Below are positions 16,261 through 24,678 of a DNA stretch of 64,000 nucleotides, in pieces; the stretch's first letter is position 1; each line of letters opens with the position of its first letter. The notes below the pieces were generated by a model that made no database searches, was not told the DNA's origin, and was given only the letters and a program-made list of their open reading frames with translations. The position numbers and the translations under genes are program-made. The stretch spans positions 1 to 64,000 of the forward strand of contig JBKEDB010000109.1 of assembly GCA_047975195.1 (NCBI GenBank), written 5' to 3'. The DNA is from Cumulibacter sp047975195 (GTDB lineage: Bacteria > Actinomycetota > Actinomycetes > Mycobacteriales > Antricoccaceae).

Positions 16261-17639
16261 GCGGTCGCCTCCTGCTCTTCTTCAGCGGTCGGTATCGGCC
16301 GTTCGATGAGTTCGGCGCGGACTCGCGAGGGGACGTGGCGTCGTACGTGTAGCACCGTCATCCGGAGCATTCGCGGTTCCGGATCGTCGTCCTCGGCGAG
16401 ATCCGCGGGATCGATGGGGAGCTCGACATCGATCTGGGTACCTACCGGCGGCAGCGACCCATGCGCGGAAATGACGAGTCCGGCGAGGGTTTCGTAGTCG
16501 CCTCGCGGAAGCTCGCAGTCGAGCGCGCGTTCTACTTCGTCCAGGTGGATATCGCCGGACATCTGCCAGGTGCCGTCGGCGTGTGCCAACGGTTCGGGCT
16601 CGAGCGGATCATGTTCGTCGGTGATTTCGCCGACGAGTTCCTCGGCGAGGTCCTCGATGGTCAGTACGCCGACGAACCCGCCGTACTCGTCCAACACACA
16701 GGCGAGCTGGCGGCGAGCGGTTGCCAACTGATCGAGCGCGTCGGGTAGCGACATCGTGGTCGGCACCAGTAAGGGATCGCGCATCAGCGAGCGCACAGGC
16801 ACAGCCTCACGCCGCGGAGTGGCGAGCACGTCCTGCAGGTGAATGACACCGACCACCTCGTCATCGTTGTCGAGCACCGGATAGCGCGAATGGCCCGTGC
16901 TCATGTGCTCCCACGCCTCTTCGAGGGTCTGATCCTCACGGAAGGTGCCGATGTTGGGACGCGAGATCATCGCGTGCTCCACCGTCTGGTCCGGGAAATC
17001 GAGGATCCGATCGAGCAGCATGGACAGTTCTTCGGGGAGCTCGCCGGTGTCGCGCGACTCGGCAACGATGTGCTCGAGGTCGCGGGGTGTGGCGGAGTGC
17101 TCGACATCGTGTACTGGCTCGATGCGCAACAGCCGTAGCAGGCGGTTTGAGGCTCCTTCGAAGACCTTGATCAGCCAGCCGAATGCGGCGAGGTAGGCGG
17201 TCGTTGGCGTAGCCAGCCGCAGTGCCACCGGTTCGGGCCGAGATATGGCGAGATTCTTGGGGAACAGTTCGCCAAAGATCATCTGGACCAACGTGGACAC
17301 CACTAAGGCGAAGGCCGCACCGATCGCGATCGAAACACCGGACGGGATACCGATACCGCCGAGTGCTTCGCCTAGGGAGGCGCCGATCAGTGGTTCGGCG
17401 ACATAGCCCACCAGTAGCGCGGTGACAGTAATACCGAGTTGCGCCCCAGAGAGCATGAAGGACGTGCGTGAGGTGACTTGCAATGCGCGGGCAGCTGCGG
17501 CGTTGCCTTCGCTCGCTCGTGATCGCAGTCGTGAGCGATCGACAGCCATGTAGGCGAATTCCTGCGCGACGAAGAAACCAGTCAGCGCGGTGATGATCAG
17601 CACGACGAGGAGGCCGATCAACATGGTCACGGCCCACAT
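16257..17639 (-). CDS. Hemolysin-family protein: CNNM, CBS pair and CorC_HlyC domain
   Basis: The 460-residue full-length paralogue has an N-terminal CNNM membrane domain (GAQLGITVTALLVGYVAEP, then QMIFGELFPKNLAI), two CBS domains (around residues 215-335, including HSRYPVLDNDDEVVGVIHLQD) and a C-terminal CorC_HlyC transporter-associated domain (about 350-440, with GTWQMSGDIHLDEVERAL). Domain order matches CorB/MpfA-type magnesium transport proteins. It is upstream of and coupled to the shorter paralogue. Despite the historical name there is no evidence for haemolysis. Confidence 0.88.
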   Translation of the reverse strand: MWAVTMLIGLLVVLIITALTGFFVAQEFAYMAVDRSRLRSRASEGNAAAARALQVTSRTSFMLSGAQLGITVTALLVGYVAEPLIGASLGEALGGIGIPSGVSIAIGAAFALVVSTLVQMIFGELFPKNLAISRPEPVALRLATPTTAYLAAFGWLIKVFEGASNRLLRLLRIEPVHDVEHSATPRDLEHIVAESRDTGELPEELSMLLDRILDFPDQTVEHAMISRPNIGTFREDQTLEEAWEHMSTGHSRYPVLDNDDEVVGVIHLQDVLATPRREAVPVRSLMRDPLLVPTTMSLPDALDQLATARRQLACVLDEYGGFVGVLTIEDLAEELVGEITDEHDPLEPEPLAHADGTWQMSGDIHLDEVERALDCELPRGDYETLAGLVISAHGSLPPVGTQIDVELPIDPADLAEDDDPEPRMLRMTVLHVRRHVPSRVRAELIERPIPTAEEEQEATA

Positions 17640-17891
17640 CAGCGTGTGCCGCCGTTCAGTATCGAGTTTTTAGCTGGGCAGTTCAGACTCGGGGGTCTCG
17701 GACTGTCGCTTTCCATGAGGCGGTGTGGCTCCAGGGGAGAGGGTGTGTAGTGACGAAGTATCTCACTGGAACGGGCAACTGTGGGTAAAGAGCGCCCTGG
17801 TGGTCAGCGGATTGAGCGTGTGGGTAGACTTGCGTGCCGGGAGTCGCAGTTGACTCCTGGCCTGGCGTGCCCGAAGGTTCGGTCGCGCTAC

Positions 17892-17964
17892 AGGGGTGTG
17901 GCTCAATTGGTAGAGCAGCGGTCTCCAAAACCGCAGGTTGCAGGTTCGAGTCCTGTCACCCCTG
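17892..17964 (+). tRNA. tRNA-Trp (CCA)
   Basis: A 73-base cloverleaf. The acceptor stem is AGGGGTG with CACCCCT, and the anticodon stem GCGGT pairs with ACCGC around CTCCAAA, giving anticodon CCA at 17925-17927. The T-arm is GCAGG-TTCGAGT-CCTGT. Discriminator G at 17964; full CCA is not encoded. It lies 45 bases before secE, the conserved arrangement, and is probably the first element of the tRNA-Trp-secE-nusG transcript. Confidence 0.95.
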
Positions 17965-18009
17965 CAAGCAAGTAAGTATCTGCAATGTCGGCTAACGGAA
18001 GGCTAGCGA

Positions 18010-18552
18010 GTGGCCAAGGACTCTCCGCGTGAGTCGTCTGACGACGACGAGCGCGAGCTCCCCGATGAGCCGACCCAGGAGGAAGACGGCGTCGATCCTT
18101 CCGATGACGAGGCCGACTCGGCGGTATCTGACGACGAAGACTCGGCGGATGACTCAGTAGAGTCGGATGACGACGACCTCGACGACGATGACTCTGAGGA
18201 TGACGATTCCGAAGACGATGAGGATTCCGACGACGATGGGGACGCCGCAGTAGCAGCAGCGGGCGCCCGTCGGAGCAAGAAGTCGAAGAGTGCTGCGACC
18301 GCCACCAAGAAGAAGGCGGCGACGAAGTCGCAGGACAAGAAGTCCCAGAAGAAGCCGAGCCCGATCGCCGGAGCTGCGCCGGGGACGTTCTTGCAGCAAG
18401 TCGTCAGTGAGTTGTCCAAGGTCGTCTGGCCTACTAAAAAGCAGATGATCACCTACACGACCGTCGTGCTGATTTTCGTCGTCGCGCTCGTCGCGGCGGT
18501 CTGGGGCTTTGACCTCGGCGTCGGCGAACTGATGGACTGGATCTTCGCCTAG
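18010..18552 (+). CDS. secE: Preprotein translocase subunit SecE with long acidic extension
   Basis: SecE clamps SecY in the translocon. The real SecE domain is the last ~65 residues (about 115-180): FLQQVVSELSKVVWPTKKQ, one membrane helix (about 143-165, VVLIFVVALVAAVWGF) and a short tail. The first ~80 residues are almost only Asp, Glu and Ser, followed by a Lys/Ala-rich stretch (about 95-115). This makes the protein 180 residues, where plain SecE is 60-90; extensions of this kind occur in actinobacteria but this one is long. The GTG start at 18010 has GGAAGG eight bases upstream. nusG follows after 64 bases. Confidence 0.93.
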   Translation: MAKDSPRESSDDDERELPDEPTQEEDGVDPSDDEADSAVSDDEDSADDSVESDDDDLDDDDSEDDDSEDDEDSDDDGDAAVAAAGARRSKKSKSAATATKKKAATKSQDKKSQKKPSPIAGAAPGTFLQQVVSELSKVVWPTKKQMITYTTVVLIFVVALVAAVWGFDLGVGELMDWIFA

Positions 18553-18616
18553 TCCGCGGCCGCCAAGCGACGCCCTGCCGTTTCGACGGCGCAAACCAAG
18601 GAAGCGAGTTAATCCC

Positions 18617-19513
18617 GTGGCTGAAGAAGACATCGAGCGCGACGAGTCGACGCACTCGAGCGAGACAGCAGCCAGTGACAGCGAGTCGACCGTCGACGGC
18701 GGCGACACCGCGTCGGTTGGTACCGAGGCGGATGGCACCGAGGGCGCAGCGGCTGATGCTGCGCAGGCTGGCGATGACGCCGAAGTAGCGCCTCAGAGCA
18801 ACCTGCAGGAAGCATCCGAGAATGATGTCGCCGAGTCCGGTGGGCAGCCAGAGGCCGCTGCCGCTCCTGCCGTCGAGGACGATATTGATGCTCCGATCGA
18901 CGAAGAAGCCGAGTTGCGCTCGCGCTCACTGATCGGCGATTGGTACGTCGTGCACTCCTACGCCGGATACGAAAACCGGGTGCGCACCAACATCATGACG
19001 CGCTCGGAGACCTTCGACATGGAGGACTACATCTACGAGGTGGCCGTCCCCGAAGAAGAGGTCACTGAGATCAAGAACGGCAAGAAGGTGAAGGTCAAGC
19101 GCAAGCCGTACCCCGGGTACGTACTCGTGCGCATGGACCTCACGGACGAATCGTGGAACGTCGTGCGAAACACGCCGAACGTGACCGGTTTCGTCGGTGG
19201 TATGTCTCGCCCGTCCCCGGTGCCGGTCGACGATGTCGTGAAGATGATCATCCGTTCCCAGCCGCAGCCGGAGGCTTCGGCCGCTACGGCCAGCTCGGCC
19301 GGAGAAGCGGCCTTGACCGGACAGGCCGCGCCGACGATCGAGGTCGATTTCGAGGTGGGTGAGTCGGTGACCGTCATGGACGGACCGTTCGCGACCCTGC
19401 CGGCGTCGATCAGCGAAGTCATGCCGGAGCAGCAGAAGCTCAAGGTCCTGGTTTCGATCTTCGGCCGCGAGACGCCCGTCGAACTCGGCTTCAATCAGGT
19501 CAGCAAGATCTAG
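18617..19513 (+). CDS. nusG: Transcription termination/antitermination factor NusG
   Basis: NusG binds RNA polymerase and couples it to Rho or the ribosome. The 298-residue protein has an acidic, disordered N-terminal extension of about 95 residues. The NGN domain follows (about 105-210, WYVVHSYAGYENRVRTN ... YPGYVLVRMDL ... NTPNVTGFVGG), then an Ala/Ser-rich linker (about 213-240) and a C-terminal KOW domain (about 245-298, FEVGESVTVMDGPFATLPASI). The GTG start follows AAGGAAG with proper spacing. Both secE and nusG carry unusually acidic N-termini here. Confidence 0.95.
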   Translation: MAEEDIERDESTHSSETAASDSESTVDGGDTASVGTEADGTEGAAADAAQAGDDAEVAPQSNLQEASENDVAESGGQPEAAAAPAVEDDIDAPIDEEAELRSRSLIGDWYVVHSYAGYENRVRTNIMTRSETFDMEDYIYEVAVPEEEVTEIKNGKKVKVKRKPYPGYVLVRMDLTDESWNVVRNTPNVTGFVGGMSRPSPVPVDDVVKMIIRSQPQPEASAATASSAGEAALTGQAAPTIEVDFEVGESVTVMDGPFATLPASISEVMPEQQKLKVLVSIFGRETPVELGFNQVSKI

Positions 19514-19531
19514 CTTTCCAGCACCGAACAG

Positions 19532-19583
19532 ACCTGCGGTGGTTTCTCCCACGCTCACGAGCGTGGGCGAAACCACCGCAGAT
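19532..19583. terminator. Bidirectional hairpin after nusG
   Basis: A long two-part hairpin. The outer stem is CTGCGGTGGTTT (19534-19545) with AAACCACCGCAG (19570-19581), and the inner stem is CCCACGCT with AGCGTGGG. It is followed by a T-rich stretch on the plus strand and lies between convergent genes. Confidence 0.85.
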
Positions 19584-19650
19584 CTGGTTTATTCCTGTTG
19601 ATCGCGAGCGCACTCTCGGGGACGGGCGAATGCGCCCCGGGAGCCCCGAC

Positions 19651-21225
19651 TTACTCCTTCGTCATGGCGACGCCGCGCAGATCAGTCGATCCGCTGAAGA
19701 GCTGCCGCACGTTCGATACCTGATCGTTGAAGGCAGCCGTGAGGTGCACCTGGCATAGCGACAACAGGTGCGTGGGCTCGTCGATCATTGATTGCATGAC
19801 TTCCTCGTACAGCGGTCGGCGGTCCTCGGGGTCGACCTCGCTCGCCGCGTCCTGCGCGGTCTTCAACGTTTCATCGTCGAGTTGACCCCCGAATCCGTAC
19901 GTTCCGCCGTCCAGGTAGTGTCGCGCCAGCACGCCGTGTGGATCGGCGAATCCGGTGTACGGATTGACGTTGCCGGCCACGGACTGATCAATGACGAACT
20001 TCTCGATGACCTGCGGGGTCGGCACCGGGTCGATGTTCAGCGTGATACCAGCAGCGCTGAACTGGTCCTGTAGAGCTTCGGCGAGCGCGGTGTACTGAGT
20101 GATGTTCGTAGTCACCGTGGTGAACTCGAAGCCGTCGGGATAGCCGGCGTCCGCAAGGGTCTGCTTTGCCTTCTCGGGGTCGTAGGGCAACTCGTCGAGA
20201 CCATCGCCGATCTCTTCGCTGTAGCCCGGGCTGGATTCCGGCCAGGGCTGGACTCCTGCCGAGCAGTATCCCTCGTAGAGACCGTCTGCGATGGCCTGAC
20301 GGTCCACGGCGTAGTTCATGGCTCGCAGAACCTCAGGGTCATCGAACGGCTCGATGGTCGGGTTCACCATCATGTAGACGAACGAGGTGGACGGTTCGGA
20401 AATCACATTGAGATCGGCAGCGATGGCCGTGTCGATCTGGTTCGGGTTCAAGAATGCGCCGTCGACCTCACCACTCTGCACGGCGTTGTAGCGGGTCTGG
20501 TCGTCCAGCATCAAGCTGTACGTCATCGTGGCGACGTTCTGTACGGACGGATCCCAGTAATCGGGCGTTTTCTCGTACTCCACCTTGTCGCCGGGAGTCA
20601 TGGACGTTGCCACGTACGGACCGATGCCGACCGGCTCGTCTTCGATCGTGCCGTTCTCGACAGCGGTCGGGGAGACCATGATGCCGCCGCGCGCGGTGAG
20701 CGCGCTGAGGTAGGCCCCTAGTCCGTATGACACGGTCACCTTGATCGTGTGCTCGTCGATCACCTCTGCAGACTCGAACTGCCCCACCTCAGCCTGCAGG
20801 GTGCTGCCGTCTGCGGCGTCCCGCTCGAGGTTGAACTTCACAGCCTCGGCATCGAACGGCGTACCGTCGGAGAAGGTCAGGCCTTCGCGAAGGTTCATGG
20901 TGACCGTGTTTCCTTCGGCGGTGAAATCCTCGGCGAGCATCGGCGAGACCGACGCATCGGGTTCGAGCCAGAGCAGCCGGTCGTACACCGGAGCGTAGAA
21001 ACTGAAGTCGCCGCCGCCGACGCTCTTCGTGGGGTCCCAACTGGTGGTGTACTGCGTGTAGGCCCATCGGAAGTGCGCGTCTTTGTCGAGTTCGTCGCTG
21101 GTCATCGGAATGTCGCTGGGAAGTTCACCCGATTCCGCGGGCCCGTTTTCCGGCGCGTCGCCGCACCCGGTGAGTAGGAGCGCGAACGCCGATGCGGTAG
21201 CGGCCAGGCGCTGAGACGACTTCAC
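19651..21225 (-). CDS. Lipoprotein substrate-binding protein, SBP_bac_5 (peptide/nickel type)
   Basis: An extracytoplasmic solute-binding protein for an ABC importer. From the GTG at 21225 it has 524 residues with a lipoprotein signal: basic MKSSQR start, hydrophobic core and lipobox LLTGC with C21 as lipidation site. The mature part has family-5 features such as MNLREGLTFSDGTPFDAEAVK, VGIGPYVATSMTPGDKVEYE, and MNYAVDRQAIADGLYEGYC. The open frame continues upstream but the lipobox fixes the start. No permease or ATPase genes are nearby, so it is an orphan whose transporter is encoded elsewhere. Ligand is unknown; oligopeptides are typical. It is divergent from rplK. Confidence 0.9.
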   Translation of the reverse strand: MKSSQRLAATASAFALLLTGCGDAPENGPAESGELPSDIPMTSDELDKDAHFRWAYTQYTTSWDPTKSVGGGDFSFYAPVYDRLLWLEPDASVSPMLAEDFTAEGNTVTMNLREGLTFSDGTPFDAEAVKFNLERDAADGSTLQAEVGQFESAEVIDEHTIKVTVSYGLGAYLSALTARGGIMVSPTAVENGTIEDEPVGIGPYVATSMTPGDKVEYEKTPDYWDPSVQNVATMTYSLMLDDQTRYNAVQSGEVDGAFLNPNQIDTAIAADLNVISEPSTSFVYMMVNPTIEPFDDPEVLRAMNYAVDRQAIADGLYEGYCSAGVQPWPESSPGYSEEIGDGLDELPYDPEKAKQTLADAGYPDGFEFTTVTTNITQYTALAEALQDQFSAAGITLNIDPVPTPQVIEKFVIDQSVAGNVNPYTGFADPHGVLARHYLDGGTYGFGGQLDDETLKTAQDAASEVDPEDRRPLYEEVMQSMIDEPTHLLSLCQVHLTAAFNDQVSNVRQLFSGSTDLRGVAMTKE

Positions 21226-21503
21226 AATGGGACCCCGATCCTCAGGTGAGCGGCCTTCGATGTGTGGTTGCTCACGGTGATTGGGGTCATGTTTAGCAGT
21301 CGGGTGGGTCGGGAGCAAGGACCGTTGTGATGTTGCTAGCGCCCACTCGCGTGTTTCGATTTCGCCGCGTAGGCTTGACAGGTTGCTTTCTGCCCATCGG
21401 TTGGTGGGTGGGGCGACTCCTGGCCGTACGGCGCCGGTGTGCCACATGTAGTGACCGGTGTGCGGCCGCCAGTTTAGTTCCCGACACAGAGGACACGAAA
21501 GAC

Positions 21504-21932
21504 ATGCCTCCCAAGAAGAAGGTCGCTGGTCTGATCAAGCTTCAGATCCAGGCCGGCCAGGCTAACCCCGCTCCGCCCGTTGGTCCCGCGCTTGGTCAGC
21601 ACGGCGTCAACATCATGGAGTTCTGCAAGGCGTACAACGCTGCGACCGAGTCGCAGCGCGGCAACGTCATCCCCGTAGAAATCACCGTCTACGAGGACCG
21701 CTCCTTCACGTTCATCACCAAGACGCCGCCGGCCTCGCGCCTGCTGCTGAAGGCTGCTGGCGTGCAGAAGGGCTCCGGCGAGCCGCACGTCAACAAGGTC
21801 GCCAGCGTCACCCGGGACCAGGTGCGCGAGATCGCCGAGACCAAGATGGCCGATCTGAACGCGAACGACCTCGACCAGGCCGAGCGAATCATCGCAGGCA
21901 CGGCACGTTCGATGGGTATCGACGTCAAGTAG
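21504..21932 (+). CDS. rplK: 50S ribosomal protein L11
   Basis: L11 forms the GTPase-associated centre with 23S rRNA and L10/L12. The ATG at 21504, with GAGG 13 bases upstream, gives 142 residues, exactly the family length. Hallmarks are the start PPKKKVAGLIKLQIQAG, the proline-rich ANPAPPVGPALGQHGVNIMEF hinge of the N-terminal domain, and the RNA-binding C-terminal domain ending in GTARSMGIDVK. rplA follows after 96 bases. Confidence 0.97.
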   Translation: MPPKKKVAGLIKLQIQAGQANPAPPVGPALGQHGVNIMEFCKAYNAATESQRGNVIPVEITVYEDRSFTFITKTPPASRLLLKAAGVQKGSGEPHVNKVASVTRDQVREIAETKMADLNANDLDQAERIIAGTARSMGIDVK

Positions 21933-22028
21933 TCGTACCCATGTGGGAGAGCCACGCGCTGGCTCGCCGACCACATCTACAAGTGGCGTTCGGTCCCGCC
22001 GGATGCCCCGAAGCAACTTGGAGTAATT

Positions 22029-22742
22029 ATGAAGCGCAGCAAGGCATACCGCGCCGCCGCGGAGAAAATCGATCGGTCGAAGTTGTACAGTCCGCTTGAG
22101 GCAGCGGGTCTGGTCAAGGAGACCGCGACGACGAAATACGACGCAACCGTCGAGGTCGCCATGGTGCTGGGTGTTGACCCGCGCAAGGCCGACCAGATGG
22201 TTCGTGGAACGGTCAACCTGCCGCATGGCACCGGCAAGACCGCCCGCGTGATCGTGTTCGCCGTCGGTGAGAAGGCCGCCGAGGCTGAGGCCGCTGGCGC
22301 GGACGTCGTCGGTTCGGACGATCTGATCGAGAAGATCAACGACGGTTTCCTGGACTTCGACGCGGCCATCGCGTCGCCGGATCAGATGGCCAAGGTCGGA
22401 CGTGTGGCTCGCGTGCTTGGCCCGCGTGGTCTGATGCCGAACCCGAAGACCGGTACGGTCACCCCGGATGTCGCTAAGGCTGTCGCCGACATCAAGGGCG
22501 GTAAGGTCAGCTTCCGCATCGACAAGCAGGCCAACCTGCACCTGGTCGTCGGCAAGGCGTCCTTCGAGCCTAACCAGTTGGTTGAGAACTACGCCGCGGT
22601 CCTCGATGAGGTTCTTCGTGCGAAGCCGTCTGCGGCCAAGGGCAAGTTCATCAAGAAGATCGCGTTCTCCGCGACGATGGGCCCCGGCATCCTGGTCGAC
22701 CCGAACCGTACGCGCAACCTGACCGAGGACACGGTCGCGTAG
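22029..22742 (+). CDS. rplA: 50S ribosomal protein L1
   Basis: L1 builds the ribosomal stalk at the exit site and in many bacteria represses its own operon by binding the rplK leader. The 237-residue protein has the family start KRSKAYRAAAEKIDRSK, the central GPRGLMPNPKTGTVT signature and the C-terminal FIKKIAFSATMGPGI. TTGGAG precedes the ATG. A 16-base-pair hairpin ends the unit. Confidence 0.97.
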   Translation: MKRSKAYRAAAEKIDRSKLYSPLEAAGLVKETATTKYDATVEVAMVLGVDPRKADQMVRGTVNLPHGTGKTARVIVFAVGEKAAEAEAAGADVVGSDDLIEKINDGFLDFDAAIASPDQMAKVGRVARVLGPRGLMPNPKTGTVTPDVAKAVADIKGGKVSFRIDKQANLHLVVGKASFEPNQLVENYAAVLDEVLRAKPSAAKGKFIKKIAFSATMGPGILVDPNRTRNLTEDTVA

Positions 22743-22770
22743 CCGCAGTCCCGGCAGCAAGGTTCCTATA

Positions 22771-22806
22771 GCGAGGTCCGCTCCCCCGTCGGGGAGCGGA
22801 CCTCGC
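22771..22806 (+). terminator. Terminator after rplK-rplA
   Basis: A perfect 16-base-pair GC-rich stem (22771-22786 with 22791-22806) with a four-base loop, 28 bases after the rplA stop and followed by TGGTTTCG. Confidence 0.88.
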
Positions 22807-22902
22807 TGGTTTCGAGTATCAGATGCTGCGTAACTGGTGTGACGGTAGGTTCGATTTAGTGACGGTCGACACGTAGTCGACGCAGCTACAGGTCACTGCG
22901 GG

Positions 22903-24513
22903 GTGGTGGAGTTGTCAACCGAAACTGCGCCGGGTCAATCGGCGTACGCCGACGAGAACGATCGCCAGCGCGGCCGGTTTAGTTCCCGGCGAGTGTTCAT
23001 CCTGGCGGCAGTTGGGTCCGCCGTCGGACTGGGAATATTTGGCGCTTCCCCTACGTGGCGTACGAGAATGGCGGCGGAGCGTTCATCCTGCCCTACCTCG
23101 TTGCCCTGCTCACGGCAGGCTTGCCCTTCCTCTTCTTCGACTACGCGATCGGGCACCGGTACCGCGGCTCTGGACCGCTGTCCTTCCGGCGCCTCAGCCG
23201 CAAGTCGGAGTTCATCGGCTGGTGGCAGGTGATGGTGTGTGTCATCATCGCGATCTACTACGCTGCGATCATTGCCTGGGCGGCGCAGTACACGATCTCT
23301 TCACCGGGCAAGTCCTGGGGCGCTGACCCGGAGAGTTACTTCTTCGGCGATTTCTTGAACACGACCGCGACTCCAGAGTTCGGATTCGATTTCGTCAGTG
23401 GGCTGGCCGTGCCGCTGATCATCGTGTGGCTCGTCGTGCTGGTCATTCTGGCCTTCGGTGTACAGCGAGGGATCGGTGCGACCTCTGTCGTGTTCATTCC
23501 GCTGCTGCTGGTGATGTTCGTCGTGCTCGTCGTTCAGGCTCTCACGTTGCCGGGTGCGTTGGACGGGCTGAACGCATTGTTCCAACCGAACTGGTCGGCG
23601 TTGGGTGACGTGGACGTGTGGCTCGCCGCATACAGCCAGATCTTCTTCTCGCTGTCGATCGGCTTCGGCATCATGATTACGTATGCGTCGTACGTCGGAC
23701 GGCGCACGGATATGACTGGTTCGGGCGCCGTCGCCGGTTTGGCGAACAGTTCCTTCGAGGTATTGGCGGGGATCGGTGTCTTCTCCGCGCTCGGTTTCAT
23801 TGCGCAGTCGGCCGGTACCGGTGTGGATCAGGTCGCCAGCGACGGTATCGGATTGGCGTTTATCGGCTTCCCCGCGATTATTTCCGAAGCCCCGGCCGGC
23901 GGGCTGATCGGCGTGCTGTTCTTCGGTTCGCTGGTGCTTGCAGGGACTTACGTCGCTGGTCAGCGTTGTGGAGGTCGTCGTATCCGCGCTGCGCGACAAA
24001 CTCGGGATCAGCCGGATGAAGGCAACCGGTCTGATCGTGCTGCCCATCGCAGTTATCAGTACCGTGCTGTTCGGCACGACGACCGGATTGCCGATCCTCG
24101 ATACGCTGGACTACTTCGTCAACCGCTTCGGTGTTCTGCTCGTGGCGATAGCAAGCATTATCGCGGTGGTGTGGCTGATCCGAGCGACCCCGATGTTGCA
24201 GTCGCACCTCAACCGCTATGGATCGATCCGGCTGGGCTTGTGGTGGAAGGCGCTGATCGGGTTTATTACGCCGGTGGTGCTGCTCGTGATGCTGGTTATT
24301 GACTTCGTCACGACCGTGGATGAGGGATATTCGGGTTATCCCGGATGGCTCATCGGCATCTTCGGCTGGGGGATGGTTGTCGGCATCGTGGCGGTTGCGG
24401 CGGTTCTAGCGATGCTGCCGTGGAGCCCGAAGATCAACCTGGAGCCGCCGCCGCCAGAGTTGGATGAGCCAGTCGAGCCGCCGGTGAGGGCGAGTCAGGA
24501 GACGCAGAAATGA
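22903..24513 (+). pseudogene. metP: MetP-type Na+-dependent amino-acid transporter (NSS family), two frameshifts
   Basis: The three reading-frame pieces together encode a neurotransmitter:sodium-symporter (SNF) protein. The first piece ends in the conserved SRRVFILAAVGSAVGLG. The expected NIWRFPYVAYENGGGAF follows only after adding one A at GGGAATATT (23031-23039). The middle piece runs in the next frame to FFGSLVLAG, and the original frame resumes with LTSLVSVVE after removing one G from GGG (23943-23945). The indels compensate, so the corrected length would be about 536 residues, normal for the family, with some 12 membrane helices. The metS small-subunit gene overlaps its stop, which identifies it as the MetP type (methionine and alanine uptake in Corynebacterium). 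Either a recent pseudogene or two sequencing errors. Confidence 0.85.
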
Positions 24514-24629
24514 GTGCGAGCGCAGTAGTGATGATGTTGGTGAGCATCGTGCTGGTGTGGGGCGGATTCTCGCTCGCCGTCATTCACCTGATGCGAAGTG
24601 GCAACCACGAACTGGACGGAAACGACTGA
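24510..24629 (+). CDS. metS: MetS-type small subunit of the NSS amino-acid transporter
   Basis: A 39-residue single-helix membrane protein, MSASAVVMMLVSIVLVWGG onward, with the helix at about residues 5-27 and a short hydrophilic tail. Its ATG overlaps the metP stop (ATGA). Size, topology and position match MetS, the small subunit required for MetP activity in Corynebacterium glutamicum. Its intact state argues that the system is, or very recently was, functional. A strong hairpin follows its stop. Confidence 0.82.
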   Translation: MSASAVVMMLVSIVLVWGGFSLAVIHLMRSGNHELDGND

Positions 24630-24664
24630 GACCTGTGGCGGCCGGTCGGCCGCCACAGGTCTCA
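24627..24664. terminator. Bidirectional hairpin between metS and acyl-CoA synthetase gene
   Basis: A perfect 17-base-pair stem (24627-24643 with 24648-24664) and a four-base loop GGTC, beginning in the metS stop codon and ending 14 bases before the stop of the convergent gene. Confidence 0.88.
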
Positions 24665-24678
24665 GTGCCCGGACAAAA

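Noticed and set aside
22807..22902. SAM or other riboswitch before metP
   Set aside because: The gap of under 100 bases after the rplA terminator shows no recognisable aptamer stems.
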